From assembly GCF_001426945.1 (NCBI RefSeq), contig NZ_LMFS01000003.1:281108-345107 (forward strand): DNA of 64,000 nt. Reading direction: 5' to 3'. This stretch comes from Pseudolabrys sp. Root1462. GTDB lineage: Bacteria; Pseudomonadota; Alphaproteobacteria; Rhizobiales; Xanthobacteraceae. Below, one piece after another: positions 54,643-63,765 of this stretch (positions within the stretch are counted from its first letter, which is position 1; each line of letters starts with the position of its first letter). The notes under the pieces are model-generated. The model was given only the letters and a program-made list of their open reading frames with translations. It searched no databases and was not told where the DNA came from. Made by a program: the position numbers and the translations under genes.

Positions 54643-55059
54643 CTACAGGCCGCCCATTTTGCAGATCGCCTTCCATTCGCCGTCGGTGATAGCCGGCAGC
54701 GACAGCCGCGACTGCTTCAGCAACTGGATATCGGCGAGCTTAGGCTCCGCCTTGATGGCGGCCAGGGATACCGGCTTTTTCAGCGGCTCGACCGCCTTCA
54801 CGTCGACACATACCCAGGGCGAGCCGGCCTCCGCGGTCGGATCGGCATAGGCTTCCTTGATGACCTCGACAATGCCGACGATCTCCTTGCCGATATTCGA
54901 ATGATAGAAGAAGCCGCGATCGCCCTTCTTCATCTTCTTCATGTTGAGCTTGGCGGTGTGATTGCGGATGCCGGTCCAGGCGGTGCCCTTGGACCCGGCT
55001 TTGACCATCTGGTCCCACGACCAGGCATCGGGCTCGGATTTCAAAAGCCAGTAGGCCAT
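54643..55059 (-). CDS. EVE domain-containing protein
   Basis: A 138-residue EVE-domain protein: MAYWLLKSEPDAWSWDQM and GIRNHTAKLNMKKMKKGD are the conserved opening, and GFFYHSN and GIVEVIKEAYADP line the pocket. EVE/PUA-like domains flip and read modified bases in DNA or RNA, and are related to YTH domains. The cellular role of the alphaproteobacterial member is unsettled. It lies 6 bases downstream of gpsA, so probably in the tsaD-gpsA-EVE transcription unit. Confidence 0.92.
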   Translation of the reverse strand: MAYWLLKSEPDAWSWDQMVKAGSKGTAWTGIRNHTAKLNMKKMKKGDRGFFYHSNIGKEIVGIVEVIKEAYADPTAEAGSPWVCVDVKAVEPLKKPVSLAAIKAEPKLADIQLLKQSRLSLPAITDGEWKAICKMGGL

Positions 55060-55065
55060 CGCTGT

Positions 55066-56040
55066 CTACTCCTCCGCCTTGATCGGCCGCGCCAGGAGCG
55101 CCGCGATGGCCTCATCGACGCTGAGCTGCTTCGCCAGCACCGCGGCTACCGCCGCCGAAATCGGCATGTCGATATTCTTGTCACGCGCCATCTCCAGCAG
55201 CACCGGCGCGGTGAAGGCGCCTTCGGCGAGTTTGCCGCTTGGCGCTTCGTTGCGGCCGAGGGCGACGCCGTAGGAGAAATTGCGCGACTGCGGCGACGAG
55301 CAGGTGAGGATGAGATCGCCAAGCCCGGACAGGCCGGTCAGCGTTTCCGGCCGGGCGCCCAGCGCGCGGCCGAAGCGCACCATCTCGGCAAAGCCGCGCG
55401 TCGTCAGTGCTGCTGAGGCGCTGGCCCCTAAGCCGCGCCCGGTGACAATACCGGAGGCGATCGCCAGCACGTTCTTCACCGCGCCGCCGATCTCGACGCC
55501 GCGGATATCGGTGGTGTGATACGGCCGGAAGCTGCCGGAGTTCAGGGCATGCGCCAGCTCTTCGGCGATGCCGGCATCGGCGGCGGCGATCGTTACGGCG
55601 GTCGGCAGGCCGCGCGCCACATCGGCGGCGAAGCTGGGGCCGGAGAGGATCGCCGGCACCGCGCTCCCTGCACATTCGACGATGATCTCGGTCATGAACT
55701 GGTGCGTGCCGTGCTCGATGCCCTTGGCGCAGGCGATGAGCGGCGTCCCGGCGCGCATGGTCTGCGCCAGCGCCGCCACCACCGACCGCAGCGCCTGCGC
55801 TGGCACCACGAGCAGGATGGCATCGGCTTGCGCGACCTCACCGAGCGCGCGCGTCACCTTGATCGAGGGTTCGAGCTTGACGCCCGGCAGGAAGCGGCTT
55901 TCGCGCGCGGTCGCGAGATGCTCGGCATGGGCGGCATCGAACTCCCACAACGTCACCGCGCGCCCGGCGCGGGCAGCAGTCTGCGCCAGCGCCGTACCCC
56001 AGGCGCCGCCTCCCAGCACCGCGATGCGTTGGATGGTCAT
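55066..56040 (-). CDS. gpsA: Glycerol-3-phosphate dehydrogenase [NAD(P)+]
   Basis: GpsA reduces dihydroxyacetone phosphate to sn-glycerol 3-phosphate for phospholipid synthesis. The Rossmann motif is [14 protein letters not shown], the substrate loop contains [13 protein letters not shown] with the catalytic lysine, and [14 protein letters not shown] is the family signature. The start at 56040 ([10 protein letters not shown]) is preferred; the ORF runs to 56118 inside tsaD. It is downstream of tsaD on the same strand. Confidence 0.96.
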   Translation of the reverse strand: MTIQRIAVLGGGAWGTALAQTAARAGRAVTLWEFDAAHAEHLATARESRFLPGVKLEPSIKVTRALGEVAQADAILLVVPAQALRSVVAALAQTMRAGTPLIACAKGIEHGTHQFMTEIIVECAGSAVPAILSGPSFAADVARGLPTAVTIAAADAGIAEELAHALNSGSFRPYHTTDIRGVEIGGAVKNVLAIASGIVTGRGLGASASAALTTRGFAEMVRFGRALGARPETLTGLSGLGDLILTCSSPQSRNFSYGVALGRNEAPSGKLAEGAFTAPVLLEMARDKNIDMPISAAVAAVLAKQLSVDEAIAALLARPIKAEE

Positions 56041-56065
56041 GAAGTGATTTCCGGCAATGTTGCGT

Positions 56066-57139
56066 TTACTTATACGCCGCGGTGCGCTTCCGCGCACCTT
56101 CCGCGGCAGCCGAGGCATCGAGCGGCCAGCGGGCGCGCGGCGCCATGTCCATCGCGTCGGTCAGGCCGAGCGCCAGACGTTCGATTCCGGCCCAGGCGAT
56201 CATGGCGCCGTTATCGGTGCAGAGATTGAGCGGCGGCGCGACCAAGGGCGTGCCGGTCTCCATGGCAACGCGGTTGAGCGCGCCCCGGATCGCCTGGTTG
56301 GCGGCGACGCCGCCGGCGGCGACCAGCGCATGCGGTTCACCAAAGCGCGCGCGGAAAAGGCGCAGGCCCGAGCGCAGCCGGTCATGCACCACTTCGACGA
56401 CAGCCTGCTGGAACGACGCGCACATGTCGGCAACGTCCTGCGGCGACAGCGGTGCGATGCGTTCGGCCTCGAGCCGCACGGCCGTCTTGAGGCCGGAGAA
56501 GGAGAAGTCGGCATCCTTGCGATGCTGCATCGGTCGCGGCAGCGCGAAGCGCTCCTTGTCGCCGCGCGTCGCTTGACGCTCGACTTCCGGGCCGCCGGGA
56601 TAGCCAAGGCCGAGCAGCTTCGCGGTCTTGTCGAAGGCCTCGCCGATGGCGTCGTCCTGCGTGGTGCCGAGCCGCACATAGTTGCCGACGCCGAGCACGG
56701 CGACGATCTGGGTGTGGCCGCCGGAGGCGAGGAACAGGAGATACGGAAACGGCGTGTTGTCCGTGAGCCGTGCTGTGAGCGCGTGCGCCTCGAGGTGATT
56801 GATGGCGATCAGCGGCTTGTTCTTGACCAGCGCAATCGCCTTGGCGGTGGTCAGGCCGACGATGACACCGCCGATGAGTCCGGGGCCGGCGGCCGCGGCG
56901 ATGCCGTCGAGGTCGTCATAGCTCTTGCCGGCCTCGCGCATCGCCTGGTCGATGATCAAATCGAGCGCCTCGACATGGGCGCGGGCGGCGATCTCGGGCA
57001 CCACGCCGCCGAAGGCCGCATGCTGCTCGATCTGGCTGAGGACGACATTCGACAGGATACGTGCCGAGCCGTCGGTATTGCGCTCGACCACAGCCGCCGC
57101 GGTTTCATCACAGGTCGTTTCGATGCCGAGGACTAGCAT
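56066..57139 (-). CDS. tsaD: tRNA t6A37 threonylcarbamoyltransferase TsaD
   Basis: TsaD transfers the threonylcarbamoyl group from TC-AMP to A37 of ANN-decoding tRNAs, with TsaB and TsaE. The metal-binding histidines are in [13 protein letters not shown], and the ASKHA-fold motifs [27 protein letters not shown] and [12 protein letters not shown] are intact at 357 residues. The TsaE partner of this complex is fused to a kinase at 15408-16949. tsaD is usually directly divergent from hemC in this order, but here an SGNH-hydrolase gene lies between. Confidence 0.96.
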   Translation of the reverse strand: MLVLGIETTCDETAAAVVERNTDGSARILSNVVLSQIEQHAAFGGVVPEIAARAHVEALDLIIDQAMREAGKSYDDLDGIAAAAGPGLIGGVIVGLTTAKAIALVKNKPLIAINHLEAHALTARLTDNTPFPYLLFLASGGHTQIVAVLGVGNYVRLGTTQDDAIGEAFDKTAKLLGLGYPGGPEVERQATRGDKERFALPRPMQHRKDADFSFSGLKTAVRLEAERIAPLSPQDVADMCASFQQAVVEVVHDRLRSGLRLFRARFGEPHALVAAGGVAANQAIRGALNRVAMETGTPLVAPPLNLCTDNGAMIAWAGIERLALGLTDAMDMAPRARWPLDASAAAEGARKRTAAYK

Positions 57140-57197
57140 TCGATTCTCAATGGTGGCCCCGGACTATGCCGGACCTCCCCTATTACGGGAGTGGTGG

Positions 57198-57242
57198 TGC
57201 GCTAAAATGTGCCCTAACATTGAGATATCCTATGGCGCAATC
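57198..57242 (+). repeat. Degraded copy of the hemC leader and start codon
   Basis: This 45-bp segment resembles 58646-58689, the leader and first codons of hemC: both share TGCGCTAAAA, GTGCCC and TATGGCGCAATC in the same order and spacing (about 33 of 45 positions). The ATG at 57232 opens a short frame that begins MAQS as in HemC but ends after 26 codons. The pair brackets the SGNH gene and looks like a duplication footprint. Confidence 0.65.
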
Positions 57243-57332
57243 CACGGCGCCCAGGGAGCCGCAATCGCTGCCAAATCCGGCTCGGATGGCTGTCGATTCG
57301 ACAACGGGTTGACGTCGCCAGGGGTGAGGGGG

Positions 57333-58604
57333 ATGGGATTGGCCTCGGTGCTTCGCCGCGTCCAAGAAGGTGTGACAATCGCCGTTGTCACGGTCGGGCT
57401 TTTGATGGTGGCAAACTGGGGCGCTGAAAAAGTGCTCGTCGCAAATCCATCGATTCTGCTGTCCCATGACGAGCTCGTTGCGCAGAACTTCAAATCCCAG
57501 CGCATCAGTCTGACCAAGGGCTATGACGAGAAGCTCTGGTTCGACCTGCCGTCGGACGAAGCCGTCCGGCAGATGTGGGACGAAACCTATCAGGGCGGCG
57601 TTCAGTTCGAGAGTTACGTCCATTTCCGCACGCACGCCTTCATGGGCAAATATTATCACGCCAATGAAAATGGTTACCGCGATACGCGTGAGCCGGGCCC
57701 GTGGCCGCCCGACCCGAAAAATTACAACATCCTGTTCTTCGGCGGCTCGACCGCCTTCGGCGTCGGCCCCTATTTTGCGACCATAGCATCCTATCTTCAG
57801 GACGAGATGGGCGCCGCGGATGGCCGCAAGGTCTATGTCTACAATTTCGGGCGCACCAGCTACATCAACAGTCAGGAGAAGATCGTCTTCGAGCGGTTGC
57901 TCGCCAGCGGCATCCGGGCCGACATGGCGGTTTTCTTCGACGGCCTCAACGAATTCTGTTTCCGCGACGGCAAGCCGTCGAACTGGCAGTTGCTTGAGCA
58001 TCTCTACAATTCATTCCACGACGATTACATGGCGCGGGCGCGCGGTAACGACGTTGCCACGCGCTGGGAATTCGCCCGGCAGTTTTTTGAGACCTTGCCG
58101 TTGGTCCGGCTGGCGCGGGCCGCCGCAACGCGCATCGCATCGGGCTCAATGCCGGAATATGCGACGAAGCCGTCAGCGGCCATCGGGGAAGAACCGTCGC
58201 CGCCCATCAAGGAACTCGAAGCGGTGATGGATCGCTACTATGCCAATGTGAAGCAGATTTCGGCCGTCGGTGACGTGTCGGGCGTCCAGACCGTGTTCGT
58301 GTGGCAACCGATTCCGACCTACAAATACGATACGCGCCATGATCCCTTCGTGCCGAACCAGCTGGGGTGCCATGTCGGCTCGAAATTCGGCTATCCGCTG
58401 ATGCGCAAGCGGGTCGATGTCCTCCCGCCCAGCCCAAACTTCGTCTGGCTCGCGGACATGCAGGAAAATCTCAAGGAGGCGCTTTACGTGGACACATTCC
58501 ATTATACCGCGCCGATGTCGCGCCGGATCGCCGTATTGATCAAAGAGGCCATTCTGTCCCGGCAGATGCCGGCGAAGGCGGCTGCCGGCCAAAGCCGCAA
58601 CTGA
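57333..58604 (+). CDS. Membrane-anchored SGNH/GDSL hydrolase-like protein
   Basis: A 423-residue protein with one N-terminal membrane segment (about residues 10-27, GVTIAVVTVGLLMVANW) and an extracytoplasmic SGNH hydrolase domain. Block I is FFGGSTAFGVG with the presumed nucleophile S139, block III is DGLNEF with N206, and block V is VDTFHYT with D387 and H390, so a complete Ser-Asp-His set is visible. Such enzymes are esterases or O-acyl-transferring enzymes acting on glycans. The ATG at 57333 (MGLASVLRR) is chosen; the ORF is open to 56925 over tsaD. It lies between tsaD and hemC, bracketed by similar leader sequences, which suggests insertion. Confidence 0.85.
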   Translation: MGLASVLRRVQEGVTIAVVTVGLLMVANWGAEKVLVANPSILLSHDELVAQNFKSQRISLTKGYDEKLWFDLPSDEAVRQMWDETYQGGVQFESYVHFRTHAFMGKYYHANENGYRDTREPGPWPPDPKNYNILFFGGSTAFGVGPYFATIASYLQDEMGAADGRKVYVYNFGRTSYINSQEKIVFERLLASGIRADMAVFFDGLNEFCFRDGKPSNWQLLEHLYNSFHDDYMARARGNDVATRWEFARQFFETLPLVRLARAAATRIASGSMPEYATKPSAAIGEEPSPPIKELEAVMDRYYANVKQISAVGDVSGVQTVFVWQPIPTYKYDTRHDPFVPNQLGCHVGSKFGYPLMRKRVDVLPPSPNFVWLADMQENLKEALYVDTFHYTAPMSRRIAVLIKEAILSRQMPAKAAAGQSRN

Positions 58605-58645
58605 CGTCCGATTGCCCGCGGCGACCCCTCCCAATTGCGGACCGA

Positions 58646-58689
58646 TGCGCTAAAAGGTGCCCAGCATCGCGAGGATATATGGCGCAATC
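58646..58689 (+). repeat. hemC leader/start region (second member of the leader pair)
   Basis: This is the functional member of the duplicated pair with 57198-57242. It contains TGCGCTAAAA and GTGCCC, then the hemC ATG at 58679 within TATGGCGCAATC. GAGGA before the start serves as ribosome site. Compare the other copy for the shared positions. Confidence 0.65.
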
Positions 58690-59605
58690 GGCTCCCCTTC
58701 TCCGCATCGGAACGCGCGGCTCACCGCTGGCGCTGGTCCAGGCCAATACTGTGCGCAGCATGCTGGCGAGGGCCAACGGCGCCGATGAGGCGGCGTTCGA
58801 GATCGTCGTCATCAAGACCACCGGCGACGCCATCCAGGACCGGCCCCTGTCCGAAGTCGGCGGCAAGGGACTGTTCACCAAGGAGATCGAGGAAGCCCTG
58901 CTGAGCGGCCGCATCGATCTTGCCGTGCATTCCGCCAAGGACATGCCGACCATCTCGCAGCCGGGCCTTCTGCTGGCGGCCTGTCTGGAGCGCGAGGATC
59001 CGCGCGATGCCTTCATCAGCCTCAAGGCCAAGTCGCTGGCCGATCTGCCGCAGGGCGCGCATCTCGGCACCGCATCGTTGCGGCGGCAGGCCATCGTTAT
59101 GGCGGCGCGGCCCGATCTCAAGGTGACGCCGTTGCGCGGCAATGTCGAAACGCGGCTGCGCAAATTGGAGAGCGGCGAAGTCGATGCGACCTTGCTGGCG
59201 ATGGCCGGACTGAACCGCCTCGGACTGTCGCAGCACGCGACGCGGGCGATGTCGGTGGAAGAGTTTCTGCCTGCGGTGGCGCAAGGCGCCATCGGCATCG
59301 AGACGCGCGGTGACGACAACCGCACAAGGCAGATGGTGGCGCGCATCAACCACACCGCGACCTTCATCGCGGTCGCCTGCGAACGCGCGTTCCTCGCCGC
59401 GCTTGACGGCTCGTGCAAGACGCCGCTCGCCGGGCACGCCACGTTGTCCGGCGACACGCTGCACTTCCGCGGTCTCATCGCGCGGCCGGATGGCAAGGGC
59501 GCGCACGACGTCACCGGCAACGGCCATATCCGCGACGCGGTCAGGATCGGCGATGACGCCGGCCGCGCGCTGAAGAAGATTGCCGGGCCGGGCTTCTTCG
59601 ATTGA
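58679..59605 (+). CDS. hemC: Hydroxymethylbilane synthase
   Basis: HemC (porphobilinogen deaminase) joins four porphobilinogens into hydroxymethylbilane. The dipyrromethane cofactor cysteine is C246 in ALDGSCKTPLAGHA, and RIGTRGSPLALVQA, HSAKDMP and GTASLRRQAIV are intact. At 308 residues it is of normal length. The ATG at 58679 is preferred; the ORF is open to 58367 inside the SGNH gene. It leads a hemC-hemD-mitofilin-hemY operon, and hemC and hemD are separated by only about 17 bases. Confidence 0.96.
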   Translation: MAQSAPLLRIGTRGSPLALVQANTVRSMLARANGADEAAFEIVVIKTTGDAIQDRPLSEVGGKGLFTKEIEEALLSGRIDLAVHSAKDMPTISQPGLLLAACLEREDPRDAFISLKAKSLADLPQGAHLGTASLRRQAIVMAARPDLKVTPLRGNVETRLRKLESGEVDATLLAMAGLNRLGLSQHATRAMSVEEFLPAVAQGAIGIETRGDDNRTRQMVARINHTATFIAVACERAFLAALDGSCKTPLAGHATLSGDTLHFRGLIARPDGKGAHDVTGNGHIRDAVRIGDDAGRALKKIAGPGFFD

Positions 59606-59622
59606 ACCGCGGGAGTGCGGCC

Positions 59623-60336
59623 ATGCGCATCGTGCTCACGCGACCGCAAGACGATAGCGAGCGCACCGCCGCGGCGTTGCGCGCGCACGGCCACGAGGTG
59701 CTGATCGCCCCGTTGTTGCGCATCGAAACGGTGCCCGTCGACCTGCGCCAGCGCTACGGCGCCGTCGTCATCACCAGCGCCAATGCGGCGGCGGCGATTG
59801 CCGGTCATCCGGCCTGCGCAACGCTCTCGGCATTAGCGCTGTTCGCGGTGGGCAAGCGCAGCGGTGACGCAGCGCGCGCTGTTGGCTTTACCAACATCCA
59901 TGTCGCCGGCGGGGATATCGAGGACCTTACCCGTCTCATCGCCGAACAGCGGCCCGATGCCAGGGCGCCGCTTCTGTATCTTGCCGGCGAGGATCGCTCC
60001 GGTGATCTCGTCGGCGATCTCGCCGTGCACGGCATTGCTGCGGAACTGGTCGTGATCTATCGCGCGGTACCGCAGCCGTTTCCGGCAGAACTGACGGCAG
60101 CGCTACAAAGCGGCGCCGCCGATGCCGTGATGCATTTTTCGAAACGAAGTGCCGCGCAGTACGTTACCGGTGCGCATGACGCCGGTATCACCGAGAAGGC
60201 GCTCCAGATTCGTCACTTTTGCCTGTCTGCCCAGATTGCCGAGCCCCTGCGCGATGCCGGTGCCACCCGCATCGTTGTCGCAAAGCGGCCTGACGAATCG
60301 GCGATGGTTGCGTTGATCGATCAGGCGGCGGCCTGA
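59623..60336 (+). CDS. hemD: Uroporphyrinogen-III synthase
   Basis: HemD closes hydroxymethylbilane to uroporphyrinogen III with inversion of ring D. Uroporphyrinogen-III synthases are poorly conserved, but MRIVLTRPQDDSERTAAALRAHGHEV, VVITSANAAAAI and ADAVMHFSKRSAAQY agree with the family at 237 residues. The assignment is greatly helped by its place directly after hemC. The ATG at 59623 is used; a TTG at 59602 overlaps the hemC stop. Confidence 0.92.
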   Translation: MRIVLTRPQDDSERTAAALRAHGHEVLIAPLLRIETVPVDLRQRYGAVVITSANAAAAIAGHPACATLSALALFAVGKRSGDAARAVGFTNIHVAGGDIEDLTRLIAEQRPDARAPLLYLAGEDRSGDLVGDLAVHGIAAELVVIYRAVPQPFPAELTAALQSGAADAVMHFSKRSAAQYVTGAHDAGITEKALQIRHFCLSAQIAEPLRDAGATRIVVAKRPDESAMVALIDQAAA

Positions 60337-60411
60337 CTTCGCCGGGCTCATTCATTTTACCGCCGGTTTTAATTGCTGCGGTAACCGCCGTAATTCGCTA
60401 GGATTTCCTGC

Positions 60412-61728
60412 ATGAACGACAAGCGCCCCACGCCTGACCCATCGGCCGGCCGCCACAAGCGCACAGCGCCGACGATCGACCTCAAGGCGGAAGAGGTGCA
60501 GGCCGTCGAGACCGCATCCGGACCGGTCGATGATGGACCGATCGGGCCGTCGCCGGAGGCGCAGCCCGCGACCGAAGACGCAGGCTCGCCGCCACCCGAT
60601 GGCAGTCCAGAGCCAATCGAATCTGCGACTGCCGAACGCGCCAGCCCATGGGTGCCGGCGGTGCTCGGGGGGCTGGTCGGCGCCGTGGCGATGACGTTGG
60701 TCGGTGCCGCCATCTGGTACGCCGGTGTCTTGCCGACCACAGGCAGCGCGCCGGCCGATCCGCGCGTCGCCGCGCTCGAAGCGCAGGTCAAGCAATTGCA
60801 GAGCCGTCCGGCCACACCGGCAAGCAATGCCGCAGCAAACGACGCCCTGACGGCGCGCATCGCCAAGCTTGAAGACGAGTTACAGAAGCGGCCGGCGGCG
60901 GCACCAACCGGCGATAAAGAACTCAGCGACCGTGTCGCCGCCAACGACAATGCGATGAAGTCGCTCGGCGTGGCGCTAACCGCGTTGAATCGTCGTTATG
61001 ATGAACTTGCCGCCAGCAACAAGGACGCGCAGACGCGCGCCGAAGCTGCCGAAAAGGTCGCTGCCGATTTGCGCAGCGATTTGCAAACTGTGTCGCGCGC
61101 GGCGTCCGCCGGAGCGTCGTCGGCCGATCTGGCGCCATTGCAGCAGCGGCTTGCCGCACTGGAAGACCAGGCGAAGAGCGCGAAGGCGGAACTCGCCCGC
61201 ACCAGTCAGTCCGAACGCGCGGCGCGCCTCGCCTTGAGCACGGCCGCAGTGCGCGACGCCGTTCTGCGCGGCGTGCCGTTCGCGGAAGAGTTGGCGCAGG
61301 CGAAAGCGGCAGGCGCGAATGAGAAGGCGCTGGCGCCGCTATGGCCGTTCGCCGCGTCCGGCGTTCCGAGCGTCAAGGATCTTGGCCGCGAACTGAATGA
61401 TCTGCTGCCGCAATTGAAAAAGGACGTCGGCACGCCGGCGCCGAGTGGCGGCTTCCTCGAGCGCCTGCAAGCCAATGCCGAAGGACTGGTCCGCATCCGG
61501 CCCGTCGGCTCGCCGCCCGGCGACGATACGATGGCGGTAATGGCTCGACTCGAAACCGATGCCGCGCAAGGCAACATCGACGCGGCGCTCACCGAGATCG
61601 GCAAGCTGCCGGAAGCGGCGCGGCAGAAGGCATCAGCGTGGGTGACGCGCGCGGTCGCGCGGCAAAAGGCGCTCACCGCCGCTCGCGACGTCGCCGCGGA
61701 CAGCGCGCGCTCGCTCGGATCGCGGTGA
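60412..61728 (+). CDS. Mitofilin-like protein (alphaproteobacterial Mic60 homologue, COG4223)
   Basis: A 438-residue protein with a disordered Pro/Ala/Glu N-terminus, one membrane segment at about residues 79-103 (WVPAVLGGLVGAVAMTLVGAAIWYAG), then a long coiled-coil stretch (~110-270) and a C-terminal helical domain. This is the architecture of Mic60/mitofilin, whose alphaproteobacterial homologues shape intracytoplasmic membranes and sit in hem operons. The characteristic C-terminal core (LAPLWPFAASGVPSVKDLGREL and FLERLQANAEGLVRIRPVG) is present. It should be anchored in the inner membrane facing the periplasm. It is 8 bases upstream of hemY, so co-transcription is likely. Confidence 0.85.
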   Translation: MNDKRPTPDPSAGRHKRTAPTIDLKAEEVQAVETASGPVDDGPIGPSPEAQPATEDAGSPPPDGSPEPIESATAERASPWVPAVLGGLVGAVAMTLVGAAIWYAGVLPTTGSAPADPRVAALEAQVKQLQSRPATPASNAAANDALTARIAKLEDELQKRPAAAPTGDKELSDRVAANDNAMKSLGVALTALNRRYDELAASNKDAQTRAEAAEKVAADLRSDLQTVSRAASAGASSADLAPLQQRLAALEDQAKSAKAELARTSQSERAARLALSTAAVRDAVLRGVPFAEELAQAKAAGANEKALAPLWPFAASGVPSVKDLGRELNDLLPQLKKDVGTPAPSGGFLERLQANAEGLVRIRPVGSPPGDDTMAVMARLETDAAQGNIDAALTEIGKLPEAARQKASAWVTRAVARQKALTAARDVAADSARSLGSR

Positions 61729-61735
61729 GGCCGGC

Positions 61736-63361
61736 ATGATTCAGGTCATTCTGTTCCTCGTCACGGTCGGTCTCATTGCCGCGGGCTTTGTCTGGTTCGC
61801 CGACCGTCCAGGCGACGTCATCATCAACTGGATGGGTTACCGCATCGAAACGTCGGTGATGGTGACACTGCTGACAATCGCGGCGTTGATCGTCGCCGGG
61901 ATTCTGATCTGGTCGATCGCGCGCGCTATCCTGCGCTCACCGGAACAGGTATCGCTGTTCTTCCGCCACCGCCGTGCAATGCGAGGACATCTCGCGATAT
62001 CGCGCGGCCTTATCGCCATCGGTTCGGGCGATACCCGGCTGGCGCGCCGCTCCGCCGACGAAGCGGCGCGGCTTTCGCCGGGCGATCCGTTGACGCTCTT
62101 GCTCACCGCACAATCGGCTCAGCTTGCCGGCGACCGTAGCGGCGCGGAGCGCGCCTTCTTTGAAATGACGCGGCATGACGAGACCAGGCTGCTTGGTCTT
62201 CGCGGCCTCTATATCGAGGCGCAGCGCCGCAACGATCCCGCCGCTGCGCGCCGCGTCGCCGAACAGGCGGCGCAGGCCGAGCCATCGCTGGCCTGGGCCG
62301 GGCAGGCCGTGCTCGACGATCGCTGCGCGCAAGGCGACTGGAGCGGAGCGCTCAAAGCGCTCGACGCAACACGCTCCTTGCTGGCGAGGGACGATTATCG
62401 CCGCAAGCGCGCGGTCCTGCTCACCGCGCATGCCCAGGCGCTGGAGGACAGCGACCGCGAAGCCGCACGCGTTGCTGCGCTCGATGCGCTCAAACTCGCG
62501 CCGGGGCTGGTGCCGGCTGCGGCGCTCGCGGGCCGGCGGCTGGCCGAAGCGGGCGATACGCGCCGCGCCGGCAAGGTTTTGATCGCGGCGTGGCGGCTCA
62601 ATCCGCATCCCGATCTGGCCGAGGCTTACGCGAGCGTCCGCCTGGGCGATACCGCACGCGCGCGTCTGACGCGCATGCAGTCGCTCGCGGACAAGTCGCC
62701 GGAAGATCAGAACGGTAAGCGCGAGGGCGCCATCGCGGTGGCTCGCGCGGCAATCGACGCCCGCGAATTCAAAATCGCGCGCGATGCACTGGCGCCCTTT
62801 GTCACGTCGCCGTCGAAGCGCATCGCAACCCTGATGGCGGAGATCGAGGAAGCCGAACACGGCGATGATGGCCGGGTGCGCGAATGGCTCGGCCGCGCCA
62901 TGCGCGCGGCTCCGGATCCGGTCTGGACCGCCGACGGTGTCGTCTCGGATCGCTGGCTGCCGGTGTCGCCAGGCGGCCGGCTCGACGGTTACGAATGGCG
63001 GGTGCCGCTCGCGGAAATCGGCATGACCCATCCGGTGGTCGATGCGCCGCCGCCGCCTCTGCCCGAGCGCAAGCCGATCGTCGTGACGCCGGCGGAAACC
63101 GCACCGGCCCACCCCGAACCGATGGCAGGCGCCGCCACCGCGTCCTCGGGCGAAGGAGTTGGCCCGGTCACGGCCCTCGAGGCCGCGCCGCTCGCTAAGC
63201 CAAGGCCGAAACTGGCGGAGACAAAGCCGGTCGAGCCCATCATCCCGGTGGTTCATGCCCCGGACGATCCGGGGCTCGATTCCGATCTCGATGGCGACCC
63301 GCTGGCCGAAAAAACCTCATCCGCGGACGGCTGGTCGCGCCTCAAGGGCTTGTTCCGCTGA
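61736..63361 (+). CDS. hemY: HemY-like membrane TPR protein
   Basis: A 541-residue protein with two N-terminal membrane segments (residues ~2-20 and ~38-64), a HemY-N domain, and a long TPR-like helical region (ARRSADEAARLSPGDPL, ARRVAEQAAQAEPSLAW). A Pro-rich tail ends it. The HemY name comes from its place in E. coli hemCDXY; it is not protoporphyrinogen oxidase. The role is probably in organising heme-synthesis enzymes at the membrane. It closes the hem operon here. Confidence 0.93.
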   Translation: MIQVILFLVTVGLIAAGFVWFADRPGDVIINWMGYRIETSVMVTLLTIAALIVAGILIWSIARAILRSPEQVSLFFRHRRAMRGHLAISRGLIAIGSGDTRLARRSADEAARLSPGDPLTLLLTAQSAQLAGDRSGAERAFFEMTRHDETRLLGLRGLYIEAQRRNDPAAARRVAEQAAQAEPSLAWAGQAVLDDRCAQGDWSGALKALDATRSLLARDDYRRKRAVLLTAHAQALEDSDREAARVAALDALKLAPGLVPAAALAGRRLAEAGDTRRAGKVLIAAWRLNPHPDLAEAYASVRLGDTARARLTRMQSLADKSPEDQNGKREGAIAVARAAIDAREFKIARDALAPFVTSPSKRIATLMAEIEEAEHGDDGRVREWLGRAMRAAPDPVWTADGVVSDRWLPVSPGGRLDGYEWRVPLAEIGMTHPVVDAPPPPLPERKPIVVTPAETAPAHPEPMAGAATASSGEGVGPVTALEAAPLAKPRPKLAETKPVEPIIPVVHAPDDPGLDSDLDGDPLAEKTSSADGWSRLKGLFR

Positions 63362-63478
63362 GCCGCGTTGGCGCGCTTGCCAAGCCCGGGCCGCGCCGAT
63401 AGTAAGGCGCCGCGGGCTTCACGATTTCTGCATGGTTTTGTCGGAAAACAGGGCTCGATTTTCGACTTTTGCGCCGGC

Positions 63479-63553
63479 GCCGATGTAGCTCAGTGGTAGA
63501 GCATCCGCTTCGTAAGCGGGTGGTCGGGGGTTCAAATCCCTCCATCGGCACCA
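63479..63553 (+). tRNA. tRNA-Thr (anticodon CGT)
   Basis: A complete cloverleaf: acceptor stem GCCGATG/CATCGGC (63479-63485 and 63543-63549), D-arm GCTC...GAGC, anticodon stem TCCGC/GCGGG around TTCGTAA with anticodon CGT, and T-arm GGGGG-TTCAAAT-CCCTC. Discriminator A (63550) and encoded CCA (63551-63553) complete it. It reads ACG threonine codons, one of the ANN class that need t6A, made with tsaD and tsaE, both present in this window. Confidence 0.96.
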
Positions 63554-63765
63554 TTCCCCGCGAGTTCCGGCGGCGTCACCGCTCACGAAATCACCGATCG
63601 GTCCCGGGCAGGGCAGGTTTGCTGTGGTCAGATCCGCGGCAGGATGTATCGACTTACCTGGCAACCTTGCCAACCCACCTGAATCCGGGCAGCTTTTTGC
63701 CGGGCCTGAGGCTAACGCGTTGGCGCGGCACCAAATCTGTCGCAATTCGGTTCTAGAGTGAAGCC

